64,000 nt of DNA from Ichthyophis bannanicus (Eukaryota > Chordata > Amphibia > Gymnophiona > Ichthyophiidae), in contig CM066031.1 of assembly GCA_033557465.1 (NCBI GenBank), forward strand, positions 1,227,887,312 to 1,227,951,311, in the 5' to 3' direction. Positions 21,179 through 32,673 of the stretch are shown here, piece after piece. How positions within the stretch are numbered: the stretch's first letter is position 1; each line of letters starts with the position of its first letter. The notes under the pieces were generated by a model. That model saw only the letters and a list, made by a program, of their open reading frames with translations, ran no database searches and was not told where the DNA came from. Position numbers and translations under genes: made by a program.

Positions 21179-22529
21179 ACCTCGACTGGCGAAAATGCCT
21201 AAACTCTCTCTGCTGACTCCGAGACGGCACCCCCGGATGATTCTGCTTCTCCTCCGGCAAATGGCCCCCTTTTACTAACTTCTCCAACTCCTCCCCAAAG
21301 AGGAGCTTGTCTCTAAAAGGGAGCTTACCTAACCTTGCCTTGGAGGCCCCATCCACCGCCCAATTGCGCAACCAGAGGTACCTCCGTGCCGCCACCACCG
21401 ATGCCATACTCTTAGATAGCCAGTATGATCTCATTTGGGGCCTATCCACTAGATACGCTGCCCCGATTCAATGCGGGCAGCCTCCTCAGCCGCTTCATCT
21501 ACCTGGATCCCCTTCAGCCTCTAGGACCACCACAGACATGCTCTCGCCACCCAGGCCCCACAAATCGAGGCCTGTATTGACAGGGCATTCACCTCAAACA
21601 CCTGTCTAAGCAAATTATCTAATTTCCTATCCTGCATATCCTTAAGAGCGGCACTCCCTTCCACCGGGATAGTCGTCTTCTTAATTACCGCTGAAACCGC
21701 TGCATCCACCTTCGGAGATTTAAAAGTGTCCTTATCCAGCTCCACCAGCGGATACAACCGAGCCATTACCCTAGCCCCTTGAGGCTAGCTTCCGGCATAT
21801 CCCATTCCTCCTGAATTATCTCCTTGAACACCCTATGAATGGGGAACGCCCTCTGCGACTTTCTAATCACCTGTAACAACGGATCCTCCAGAGCACTATT
21901 CTCTGCCGGACCTGAGACCGGCACATGCAGAGTCTTTAGCGTTTCCGCAATCAGGGCCGAGAGCTCCTCTCTCCGGAACACCCACACAATTCTCGCCTGG
22001 TCCTCTGGCTCCGCTATCTCACCTTCCTCCAAGTCCTGCTCTATATCTGAATCTTCTACCAGGTCTGACTGATCCTCCAAGTCCTGTTCCTCTCTGTCTA
22101 ACCGCAGTTTAGCCCTCTTGACTGCGCCACTACCTGCTGCTTCCTCTAACGCAGCCCCCGGTCTCTCTGACCCTCGGGTCTCTGCCCCTGTGGGTCCAGC
22201 CATCCCGGTACCAGACCCCCCAAAAGCCTGCTGTAGCAGTGTCAAGAACTGCTGTGAAGAAAAAAAAAAAATCGCCCCAGCCCCCCCTGCAGAGGAGCTT
22301 GGGGTAAGGGACCATCTGGAGCTGCCGACGACCCCAGCATGGGCTCCTGACTTGCCTCCGGGGACATAGGGGAGTCTTTTGCCACTGTAGCTTCCCCTGC
22401 AGCCTCCGACCCTCCTATCTGGGCCATGTCTGCCATGGAAGCCTCGAGGGCACAGCCTCTGCACACTCCCGCCTCAGAGACTGTCCCTCTCCACACCCCA
22501 CACAAGAGGCACCTAGGCCTATTAGGCAT
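21063..22529 (-). pseudogene. DIRS Gag-like ORF1, copy D (broken)
   Basis: The ATG at 22529 opens MPNRPRCLLCGVWRG, then GVCRGC, the paired CxxC motif. An A-run at 22259-22270 (TTTTTTTTTTTT in gene sense) has shifted the frame. The acidic region and core follow at 21766-22464 (EQDLEDQSDLVEDSDIEQDL, FPIHRVFKEIIQEEW) and 21521-21766 (VDAAVSAVIKKTTIPVEG, CGAWVARACLWW). The basic tail is at 21063-21449 (ARLGKLPFRDKLLFGEELEK). Three frames are needed to read it. Confidence 0.8.
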
Positions 22530-23224
22530 TAAAATTGCTCTCAAGCACAGTGCCCTGCAAAAACCCAGAGCACCAAAGCACAAGTCTCTGTCTACTGTGT
22601 TTTTTTTTTAAACCAGCGCCTTCCGCTGTTCCCCCAAACTAAATCCCTACCAGATAGGGTTAATTTAGGCCCCCCCCCCCCCCCGGGGAGCTGTCAGCTC
22701 GGCAACCCCGGAGCCCTCATTTCCCGTGCGCCTACACACAGTCCGGGCCTGCTCTGCTCAAACGCAAACAACCTGGCTATTTTCCACCACATGGCCAGCA
22801 AGTCCCCCACTGCCCCGGCGCTTACCTCCACGCCACTCTTGAAGGTATACTTGGGACATGTTCTACTTTTCCACCGTCGGGCCTTCACTTCTGCCCGAGG
22901 CGCGCGGCAGCCATGCAGCCCCTCAACAGCCTCTGTCCCGCCTCAGGGGAACAGATGCCGAAGGCCCCTGCACAACCCCTGCACTCTACTCCGCCAGCGC
23001 TTCTTACAGAGAGGGGAGAGAAGGGGGGCAGCTCACCTGCACTTCTACCAATTTGCCAGGTAAATAATCAAAAACGCCAATTTAAAGGGGGCACAGACCC
23101 CCTTATCTCTTTTTTTTTTTTAATTTAATTTAATTTAAATCTCACTTCTACTACTACACTTCCTAAAACTTAGCTACTGCCGTAATCGTTGCTCTAGTGA
23201 GTCCTGGACCACTGGACTCACAAA

Positions 23225-23336
23225 TCCTTCCGCTGCATGGAGACTGAGCAAAACTGATTTAAGGAGGCAGTCCCTGGACTACTTATACTAGGGTCACTAA
23301 AAGAGAGATATGCTCAGTCTCCAAGCTGCGGAAGGA
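23225..23336. repeat. DIRS 5' subterminal hairpin, copy D
   Basis: Arms at 23225-23249 and 23312-23336 (TGCATGGAGACTGAGC / GCTCAGTCTCCAAGC). Same position and core sequence as in copies A and C. Confidence 0.8.
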
Positions 23337-23385
23337 CGTACACAACTCTAATGGTTCGGGACTAGACTGGAGAGACGATAAGGAA

Positions 23386-24520
23386 AAGAGATACAAGTTG
23401 GGGAGAGGCAGTGGAACTAACAGAGAGGGTATGAGCTGTAAGTAATGGGTGAGGGTTTAGCAAAGGAGATTTAAGAGAGGTAAAAACGAGAGAGAGAGAT
23501 GCTGTATAGACAAAGCTGATAGGCGAGAAAAGCAGAGAAAAGGGTTGCGAGAAAAGAAAGGATCATGATAAAGGAAAGAATCTAGAAGGGGGTGAAGAGA
23601 GGAATGGAAATGGCAGGAGAAGAAAGGGGATAGCAAGCTGTGGACAGACAGAAGCACTACATACAGCTGTGGCCTTTGCCAAGTTGCCAGGGCTCAGAGT
23701 AAACAGACAGTAAAGCATTTTATATGGACTCTTCAGACATGGGACTGCCACTAGCCTGGAACGTATGAGTACTAGGAGAGGTACCGCAGAGGATGGAGAA
23801 GGGAGCAGTCCTCCAAAATTGGTTCCCTGATCTACCCTGCCTGAGCCTATGAAAGTCTGTATGGGATGGGGACAATCACAAACTGATAAGTGAGCCGAGC
23901 CTGTTAATGAAGAGAAATTTCTCCTGCTGAGAGATAAGCAGTAGGAAGCTATGAAGGGGTGAGTGTTTCAAGCCTGCAGAGGAGGGAGGATGGCTAGGGA
24001 GAAGTGAGAGGGAACCTGTTGGGAAATGGATGGAAAACATCTAGGACGAGTGGGAAGCAGAGCAGGCTAGGGGGGTGGATCAAGAGAGAAATTAAATCTC
24101 CTGCTCCTAGATATAAAAGCCAAACTGTGTCCATGCAGGAGGAGAAGAACGAAAATGTGCAGAGGGAATAAGAAAGGGAGGTGGAAAAGGAGGAGAATAT
24201 GAGAAAATAGGTGTTGGAAAGCGGCTGCTGAAGACTGCCAGGGAAAGAGGGGAGGGATAAGTGTGCTGTGGATAAGCTGGAGGGGAAAGGAAGAATATAG
24301 TATGGACAGGTTGCTGGGAGTGAGGGTGAGGGAGAAACTGGTGGGTTTGACCTGGGGTTGGAGACAAGAATGAATTGTGGGGCTTTGAGTATTTTCCTAG
24401 CTTTTGATTTGGCCAGGAGGTTCAAATAGCTTTACTGGCATGTCATGAGTCTCCCCCATGTCCACATTATCTGCTCTGCTCTTGACATTTTGATATGGTC
24501 TGGTCAGACACACTCACAAC
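23386..24520. other. purine-rich sequence, no gene
   Basis: AG-rich on the plus strand (GGAGAGAG and GGGAAAG runs). Long minus-strand open frames here are Ser/Pro/Phe low-complexity and do not look coding. Confidence 0.5.
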
Positions 24521-24527
24521 CCACTGT

Positions 24528-24551
24528 GTTTTTTTTTTTTGGGGGGGGGGG
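24528..24551. repeat. T-run joined to G-run
   Basis: A T homopolymer of about 12 is followed directly by a G homopolymer of about 10. Possibly a decayed tail; length may be uncertain in the assembly. Confidence 0.6.
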
Positions 24552-25439
24552 TTGTGTGCTTTGGAGAGGGGTTTTAATTTGAGCTGAGTTCATGAATTTA
24601 CTGTCCCCAATTCTTTTCAGAAGCTGGCTCCTATGTAGGTAGAAACAGTAGGATTTGCTTTTAGGATGGAAGGCAGAATGGGGAAAAGTTGGACCTGTTT
24701 TGCTATTTTCTAAAATGAGTGAAGGACTTTCCCCACTGTAAGTGCTAGAGCCAAGAATACCTAATTTGGGAGACTTTTTGACCCATTTCTGTTACACTGG
24801 CAGAATAATGTCAGCTGAGTAGATAAGGTATCTTGAGAGAGCTTTCGCAACTGTCTTCTGTGGGGAACCTGGGGAATACAGTTTTGCTCTGCTCTGCTGC
24901 TGCCTTTCCATCAGTAAAAGAAAAAATAGAAGGCACTAGTCAAAATGTCTTCAAAATTGTGTCTTTTTCCCCCCCAATCAGGATCTTCAGAAATCATAAA
25001 TTTCATTCTAGGTAACATTATAAGTGTTCTAAACTATGCCTGCCTGACTGGTGGAAAAAGCATGATGGTTCTGTCCCAGTGGATGTGGACGGCATGTAGC
25101 TCTGGCTTCTCTTAGAAAAGAAAAGTCGGAGGTCCATTTACGCAATGGGATTGGAATTAAAAGTGGGGAATGAGCTGTCTATTAAGCCAGCAGCCAATTG
25201 GTTTATAAACCCATTTCCCCCACACACAAGTGCTCAGATTGGTGTGTGCTCCATGCTCAAGGGCCAGGTAACCTACATTGCAAGAGGTGATCACTTTAAA
25301 ATGTTGAATTTACTAAATGGAAAATGATTCTACACTCCAAAATGATCTATCATCATCAGATGATTGATTACAGCGCAGCTAGAATGACTGCACAAAATTG
25401 TATTTATTAAGGGTGTTCCTGATCTGACAAATTTTAGAA
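24552..25439. other. no recognised feature
   Basis: Balanced-composition sequence. I recognise no ORF, repeat or RNA. It could be single-copy host intronic or intergenic DNA. Confidence 0.4.
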
Positions 25440-25800
25440 ACATGGAAACATGACGGCCGAAAAAGACCACATGTCGATATGGAAGGACAGACTAGATGGG
25501 ACTGTTGTAGTAGGCCTCTTTTTTCCTTTAGAGATCCTCTGTGTTTGTCCCATGCTTTTTTTTTTTTTAATTCAGATACTGTCGTCATCTCTACCCCTCC
25601 ACTGGGAGACTATTCCACGGATCCACCACTCTTTCCGTAAAGAAATATTTCCGCATATCACTCCTGAATCTATCCCCCTTCACCCTCATCCCATGTCCCC
25701 TCGTAGCAGAGCTTGCTTTCAACTGAAAGAGGCTCTCTCCCTGTGCATTTATGCCACGGAGGTATTTAAACGTCTCAATCATATCACCTCTAGATTTAGG
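25440..25800 (-). mobile_element. LINE 3' fragment (CR1/L2-like, second family)
   Basis: Minus-strand remnant of ORF2 C-terminus: MIETFKYLRGINAQGESLFQ, then TRGHGMRVKGDRF and RKYFFTERVVDPWNSLP at 25591-25782. The 3' end includes the family's closing motif (ACATGGAAACATGACGGC, reading outward on the plus strand). 5'-truncated; stops outside the quoted block. Confidence 0.75.
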
Positions 25801-26340
25801 TAAATTTTAGATGACATTTGTTAGTATTATAACGATGTCTGAACTACTGAGTGCAACAGCATTTCAGGCTTAAGAAATCAATTAAATGACTCCAGTGAAG
25901 TCAATGAGGTGAGAATCTTCTAGTGAACGTTGTGTTTTTTGTTTCATACCTTATTAATAACTCTATCAAAACCAGGAAGGTCCATTATTCCTTTCATCAT
26001 TTGCCGCAAATGGTTTAGGGATAATGTGCTCATAGTGCTCCGACAGTTGGATTACCCTGGAAAAGAAAGCAGAGGAGCAATGAACAAATTAAAAATGGCA
26101 AAAAGACTGAAGAACAGCAGTAGCTGAAAATGGGAGCAAAAAGCAGGAAAACATCACTGCAACCAATGGCAAGCAGCAGCAGTGGCACAGAGGGGAGGAG
26201 GAAAGGGAGGGAACAGGAAATAGGATAGAGAAACAGGCTCTGAAGAACTATTCCTCCACCACCCTACTAGGAATTTGTATGGTGGAGGTGCAGTATCACA
26301 GGTCACACAGATGAGAGATTGGAAACTTGCTTCACATAAC
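25801..26340. other. no recognised feature
   Basis: AT-rich then AG-rich sequence with no supported gene or repeat. Confidence 0.4.
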
Positions 26341-26344
26341 CATA

Positions 26345-26520
26345 CACTGTGCTGGGAGGCCTCCAGTCAGTCAGGTTTTCAGGATATCTTCTATGAATAT
26401 GCATGAAGTAGATTTGCATGCATTACCTCTATTGCAAACAAATTTCCCTTATGCATATTCTGAACACTCAGCTGACTGGGGGTCCCTCAGGATAGGTTTG
26501 GGAACTACTGATCTAACCAA
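26345..26520. mobile_element. degenerate palindromic MITE (hAT-like)
   Basis: It shares TCAGGTTTTCAGGATATC, AATATGCATGAAGTAGATTT and the mirrored TTATGCATATTC and CAGCTGACTGGGGGTCC with the hAT MITEs at 45087-45282 and 52179-52621. Termini are worn (right end GGGAACTACTG), and I could not fix a target duplication. Confidence 0.55.
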
Positions 26521-27305
26521 TCCTGGTGCAGCGCAGTATCAGGACACCAAATAAAGAGAGTGACAAAAATATGATGGGGGATAGCAACAAGGAAGGATGA
26601 GAGAACAGCAAAATGGAAAAGAAGGGGAAAGAGGATATGTAAAGGACTGCGCTATAAACAGGAGAGGAGGAATACTGGAGAATTGCAGGATACAGGATGA
26701 ATGGCAACAGGGCCAGAGTAAGGCATCAGCTCCTAAGGCTTCAGGCTCACAACCCTTTGCCAGCCCCCTCCACTTTTTCAGTTTTTGATTATTAACTCAA
26801 TCATGACTCCCCCCCCCAACCACCACCCCTCCCAGAATACTTCTGTAAACAGTAGTACTTGATATATGACAAACAGTTTTCAAAAGCCGCCAACACAGAC
26901 AAATACTAATTTGGGCTGCGGGGTGATTGATGCTGCTGCTAGGGATTGCAGTTCCTGCATGGAGCCACAATGCCACTGGGACAGGATGCCACAGCACTGA
27001 AGCTTCATGAAGGAGCCTGGCCGAGCTAACCAGGGAAGTGGCTGGACGCCTGGGGTGCCTGAATCAGAGCTCATCCCGGATGTCCAGCCACTATGCTGCG
27101 ATTCTGCTCTTGCGGGGACATCTAGCCCCCACAAGAGCAGAATCAGGTGCATCTCCAGGCCGTCTGCACATCCAGACAGCCCAGAGACGCACAACTTGGA
27201 ATATGGGTCCTCTCCTGCCCTGTGTTCACACTGTCTCCCTTGGCTGAGCCAAATATGAAAGGCAAAGAGACTCATTATATGAATGTTTCCTATAGCTTTA
27301 AGTGT
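26521..27305. other. no recognised feature
   Basis: Contains a short inverted pair around 27105-27150 (GCTCTTGCGGGG / CCCCACAAGAGC) but no gene or known repeat that I can support. Confidence 0.4.
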
Positions 27306-27309
27306 TCAT

Positions 27310-27470
27310 TACAATGGAAATATACTACTACTACTGAGCATCTGTATAGCGCTACAAGTCGTACGCAGCACCACAAAGACATGTAAGAGACAGTCCCTGC
27401 TCATCACAGCTTACAATCTAGTCAAGACAGACAACACAGTAGCATAATAATAATAGAGAAATTAGTAGAT
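27310..27470 (+). repeat. interspersed repeat fragment (TACTACTACTGAGCATCTGT type)
   Basis: Contains GCGCTACAAGTCGTACGCAG, AGACAGTCCCTGCTC and CTTACAATCTAGTC. A second fragment at 27580-27680 repeats ACTGTACACATAAGACAGTC and CTTACAATCTGCT. Two copies of one unnamed interspersed repeat, SINE-like in size. Confidence 0.5.
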
Positions 27471-27689
27471 AAAGGCCATTAGTACAACCAGTCTGCTTAG
27501 ATACTCCTGTTTACTGTGGGATCTTGCTCAGTTGCGAGGTGTTCAAATTTCATCACCTAGAGGATATTACTGCTACTACCCATTTACTACTAGGCACAGG
27601 CAGCACTGTACACATAAGACAGTCCGCGCCCAACAGATCTTACAATCTGCTAAGACACACAAAGAACTATAGGGAACTAGGACATGTTT

Positions 27690-28915
27690 AAGGGCAGCAA
27701 AGGCAAAGAAGGGGGAGGAATGGCAGGACATGGTGCCATAATCTATGGATAAGAGGCATACCAGAGAGCCCAGAGTTCAAAGATAGCGCAAAGGTAACAG
27801 AAGCAGTCTGTTTGGAGGTTTTGCGTAGAGGAGGGGAAGGAAACCTCCCTGAAAAAAGTCAAAACCCCCCAAAAAAACACTGGATCGAACATACTGCGCA
27901 CTGGGACCTTTAAGAAACGACAGGCACCATGACATCATAATTTGTGTCTAGGACTACCAGCTGAAAGAGTGGCTAGCAACACAAATGAGGGGTCTTGGCA
28001 CATTCACCTGGCAAGGACATCAAGTCGCTATTTATGCAGATATCTCAACAGGAACTTTGCAGATGCCAGGCAATGAAACCAGTGACGCAAGCCCTTCGGA
28101 GTGCAAATATAAGGTACCGATGGTTCTGCCCATTTGGACTCTCTTTTTCCGAGGGGGGGGGGAGGGAAAGAGACCACATGGAAAGCAAAACCTGTCCCAG
28201 AGGCGCTGCAAGCTTTGAGAGACGCAGGTCTACACCAGCAAGAAGAAACTGCATGTAAGGAATATGAGCAGACATGCCAGGATGAGTAGGCTGGAAAACC
28301 TATGAGGCAAAAGCGGCAAGGCGAACAGGGACTGGAAAGACTGCAGAACACTCGAGCTCTGCAAACAAACAGAGAAAAGCGCTGAAGGGTGCAATCAGAG
28401 AGCGAGACATTAAGTAAATTGAATAGCCAAAGGCTAGGCCATGGCAAAAGTAAGGTATAATCTGAAAAGCCAGGGATTGCACATTAATGAGAGGACTGAG
28501 TGTGAATTCTAACGTTAACAGTTATGGCAGAAGTATGCTATGGTGCAAGGAGTAGCCAGAATAATTTATTTCTATAAGACGTGTTTGTTATGGTTACACT
28601 ATATATCTCTGAAGTGTGCATTAATAGAAATGATGGCAGAGAAGCTGGTTGGAGGGTTAGAGGGGAACGGGAACGTGTAGCACGTGATAATGGAATGGCA
28701 AAGAGGGGGCAAGAAAATAAGACAAACCAGGAATATGTCCAATTAAATTTAAATCGGGAAATGGCCATGGGCGCAGTCTGGGATGGGATGAAAGCACTGC
28801 TTAGAGAGGACACCTCATAAGCCTTGCAATCCATATCAAAAGCGTGAGGGGGCGACTGAAAGGCACCTCTTAGAACAGATCGAAGCTCTATAAAAAACCC
28901 ACCAGAGTGACTGTA
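27690..28915. other. no recognised gene
   Basis: No supported ORF. Open frames at 27985-28258 and 28028-28447 overlap on opposite strands and show no known domain. Confidence 0.4.
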
Positions 28916-28916
28916 A

Positions 28917-28975
28917 CACAGCCCTGATAGCGCAGTGGGTGAGGTGAGGGCTGAGCAGGTTGAGAGCCCATGAGA
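28917..28975 (+). repeat. tRNA-like SINE head remnant
   Basis: TAGCGCAGTGGG resembles a polymerase III A box, and about 27 nt later GGTTGAGAGCC resembles a B box with two mismatches. There is no cloverleaf, so this is a tRNA-derived remnant at most. Confidence 0.3.
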
Positions 28976-31950
28976 TAGCACACAAATTGAATATGTTTAA
29001 GCAAGCTCATTTTGAAGGAGGAAATAGAGCTGGTAAACCTTTGGCCAGTAGGTTAAAAGCAAAGAGGCAGGTAGCACATATAGGAGGGATTAGAAATAAG
29101 AAAGGTGAGATGGTCCACCAAACATCCCCAATTCGCCAAGTCTTTAGGGAATTTTATGAAGGCCTCTACCACAGTGAAATACAAGGAGGTGAGAAGGGGG
29201 ACCAATTCTTGGACTATAAACCACAGAAAATCACAGATGAGGAGAGACAATTAGGAAAAGGAGATAAATGAAGAGGAAATTTGAGTGGCTATTAAAACTC
29301 TCAAGATTGCTGTAAGGCCTTCTAGCCCTGGAGCTTTATCAAACTTTTACCACCTCATGTAAGATCAAATAGTCCCAGTATTAACAATGGGCTTTAATGG
29401 GATACGCCAGGGGGATGGTCTACCAAAATCTATGGAGGAGGTGGGAACATCATATCTAAACCCGGGAAAAAGACAGTGTATGTGGATCTTACAGGCCAAT
29501 CTCGCTAATTAATTTAGATGTCTGCAAGGATTTATACCCAAATTGGTTCATAAGGAAAAACCCAGCATTGTGCAAGGCTGACAGGGTGGGAATAGCATTA
29601 GAAAATTGTTAAATATAAACACAGCATTTGACTTGCATGGGAGAGAAGGCAGTATTTCTAATGATCGATGCGGAAAAGGCATTCAACAGAGTAGAATGGC
29701 GTTTTATGTTTCAAGTTTTAGAACAGATGGGGCTGGGGGAGAATTTCTTAAGGTGGATTAGAGCACTATACTGTATGCCAACACCAAAGCCCACAGTCAA
29801 ATAAATGGGCGATACTCCAACAGCTTTGCCTTGGGGAGAGGAACAAGTCAAGGGTGCCCGCTCTCGTCACTACTGCTCGCTCTAGTGATAGAGCCATTTG
29901 CAGCATATACTGGACAGCAGGAAGATATGCAGGGGGTGGAAATTGGAAGGCAAGAGACTAAATAGCTCTATTCGCAGATGATGTCATCTTTACATTATGC
30001 AAGCACTTTACGACTTTACCGATATTGCTGAAAGTCATAGAAAGATATAGCGAGGTGGCAGGATATAAAATAAATATGAGTAAGACAGAAATATTAGGAT
30101 TTAACCTCCCAGATAAATTTGAAACTTGACTGAAGAATGATCCCCTTCAGGTGGGTACACAAAATATTTTAGATACCTAGGGATTAAATTGGGGAACACA
30201 CTTGTTAAGGAATGGAATTAAAAGCCTCTGAAAGAGAATATTAGGAGAGATCTTTTCAAATGGACGAGGCTCCATATGTCCTGGCTTGGCAGAGTAGTAA
30301 TTATAAAAATGAATATACTCCCACAGCTCCTGTTTCTGTTCACCTTTCTGATCTGCAAGAGCCTACAAAGCATTATAATGCAGGGGAAAAGGTCCCTAGG
30401 GTGGCGCGATCGATAATGTATAGGAGTAAAGAGGAGGGGGGGGGGGGGGGTTGGAAGTACCCTGTCTGGCCACCTATCATGATTCAGTGCAACTGAGGGC
30501 TCTATTCGCTTGGAGGGGGATAGGGGAAACCCCATAGTGGGTACAAATGGAGCAGGGGATAAGGGGAATTTAGAGATCCATATCTGGGATCCGGAAGGGG
30601 GGGTAAGGGGTGGGCACGTAGCGAACCCCTTAAGGTAACAATACAAATATGGAAAAAGTGGTGGAAACGTTTATTGGGGGAGGGGGAAACAATTATCCAA
30701 ACGAGCCTTTATTCAAGGAATTGGGAATTTTGCCCCCAAGCGGAATGGGAACATCTTTAAGGAGCGGGCCACAAAGGTTTTGGCTCTGATAGGGCAATTG
30801 TTAGATCAGGAAGGGAAGAGAAGGGCACTTGAGCTGAAGAAGACATATGCATTAAAAGAGACAGATCGCTATGCATATGCACAGATATGGTATTTCTTAT
30901 AACAGAAAGAGATAAAATTTGATCTGCAGGCCAAACCCACCCCATTCGAGGAATTAATGGAGAAGGAGGATACCCAAAGGAGTCTCCTCTCTATCCTTTA
31001 TTGGATATTACAGGATGGCAAGGAGGAAGGGTTTGTGAGCCAGCACAGTTACCAGGTTCATGGGATGAAGGATGATGGAAGGCAGTTTATAAAAGCATAT
31101 ATCAGTTAGCCCCAGGAACACCCTTCTTAGAAAATAGTTTAAAACTACAATTACGCATGTTCTGGACCCCGGTTAAAATACAAGCCATTTGTAAGACTGA
31201 AACCAGCAAGTGCTGGAAAGGATGTGGAGAACGAGGTGGGGTAATCTGCTACATTTAAAATGGACGTGCTCTATGGTACAAGGAGGGCAGTGGAAGGGTT
31301 ATATAGACATATCACTGAAGTGCAGATACAACTGACCCCAGAGATGGTAGTCTTGAATAAAATGTGGGGAGTGGGAAATAAGGCATTGGAAACATTTCTT
31401 GGGTATTTTGAGGGGCAACGAGATTGACACTGTTAATGTGGTGGAAAAAGCCAGGGGTCCCAATTCTAGGGGAGATTGTGCGCAAACTGAATCAGGTAAG
31501 GAGCCTATGCACAGTTGTAGCCCACAGACAAAAAAAACAGAAGTGAGCATATCACGAGACATGGTAGTGGTATGAGGCATGGCGAAAGGAGGGAATATCA
31601 AATATTTTAGGAAAGTAAAAGTCCACTGAAAAAATCATTAAGATAGCTGGGGGAGGGGGCAATAGGAGAGGGGAGGAGTTAGGTGAGGGGGTAATAAAAA
31701 TGGATTTGAAGGGCCATGGTGTGCAATGTAAGAGAAATCACATAAATGAATGTGCCCTAAAGTATGAAAAGTGAGTGTACATGCATCATTATTGAAAGTA
31801 CATGTACAGAGAAATGGAGAAGAAATGGAAAATGAGGCAAATGATGAATGTACAATGTTTGGATTTATATGTTTGAAGTTTATGGTCAATGATGTTTATA
31901 AAAAGAGTTCATAAAATGTGAAAAACTTAAAAAAATATATAAAAATCCCT
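28960..31950 (+). pseudogene. L1-like LINE ORF2 remnant (RT)
   Basis: Plus-strand L1-type LINE, 5'-truncated in the linker before RT (28960-29271: FEGGNRAGKPLASRLKAK, then PIRQVFREFYEGLYHSEI). RT motifs appear in changing frames: MIDAEKAFNRVEW near 29660, GRGTSQGCPLSSLL near 29840, and an ADD box (GCAGATGATGTC) near 29975. The sequence ends in A-rich DNA at 31920-31950 with no recognised target duplication. Stops and frameshifts are dense, so it is old. It is on the opposite strand to, and far more decayed than, the L1/Tx1-like element that follows. Confidence 0.8.
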
Positions 31951-31955
31951 GTGTT

Positions 31956-32405
31956 AAATAAATGACCACATGCCTGCTTACAGCGCTGACCCATCCACTA
32001 GGAAGTTGCCTAGGGCAGCACAGCATAATGTGTTTTTTTTTAAGTGGCTGCTTTGTGCCACCGCTTTGGCATCAGTAGCAGGCCATGCACTTTGGCATCT
32101 GGGGTGCAAAAATCATGGCCTGCTGCTGCTCCTTCCTTGTTGGAGGGGGCAGGAGTGGCAGACCATGTGTGTACACAGGCACCAAAATGCATGGCCTGCC
32201 AGGGTGCCCAAAGCACCAGCACCACCATCGCCTCTCTCAAAGTGAGATGATGGATGAAGGCGGGGTGGCATGGCAAGAGGAGAAGGCTGGTGCAGCGGGG
32301 ATTTTCTGCCTGGGGCAGAAGAAACCCTTGGCCTGGCTCTACCTCCTTATCTAGATTTGCATTTGTTAGTAACTTAGGCTCAAGTTCAAGTGCCTATATT
32401 TGATT
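31956..32405. other. flank of the L1/Tx1-like insertion, no gene
   Basis: Contains repeat-like phrases (AAGTTGCCTAGGGCAGCAC, CTGCCTGGGGCAGAAG) that look like an old MITE pair, but no supported ORF. It ends at the target duplication 32406-32423. Confidence 0.4.
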
Positions 32406-32423
32406 TTTAAGGTTGCTTATTTT
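32406..32423. repeat. target-site duplication, left copy
   Basis: TTTAAGGTTGCTTATTTT, repeated exactly at 39147-39164. Confidence 0.92.
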
Positions 32424-32673
32424 TTTTTTTCTTCAAAGATTTGTTTATTAAAACACACGGTAAAATACAAAACAATGCAAACAGTCTCGGTTTTTCATTA
32501 ACCAGCATAACAAGCAGACATACCTCGGGCAGGGCTGTGTCTTGTCCACTGCCCGGGGATTGACAAGGTACAAACAAAGTGTTTTTTCCCCCCCATCCTA
32601 GTTACACCCCTCCCTTCACCCTCCCCCCCACCCCCCTACCCAGGACCACAGATCTCATTATATAGCAAAGACC

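Larger units (their letters stand above)
17545..23385 (-). mobile_element. DIRS-type retrotransposon copy D, full length
   Basis: About 5.84-kb minus-strand DIRS element. The 3' ITR is 17545-17604, the ICR 18017-18114 and the 5' terminus 23346-23385. Gag, RT/RNase H and recombinase are all recognisable but scattered over many frames, so D is more decayed than C or E. Terminal inverted homology includes GGTCACTAAAAGAG at the 5' end against CTCTTTTAGTGACC at the 3' end. Confidence 0.92.

Noticed and set aside
23994..24425. 143-codon minus-strand frame rich in Ser/Pro/Phe
   Set aside because: Complement of an AG-rich tract; overlapping frames have the same character and no domain.
28028..28447. 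139-codon minus-strand frame as a host exon
   Set aside because: Cys/Ser/Phe-rich, overlapped by plus-strand frames, with no splice signals or known domain.
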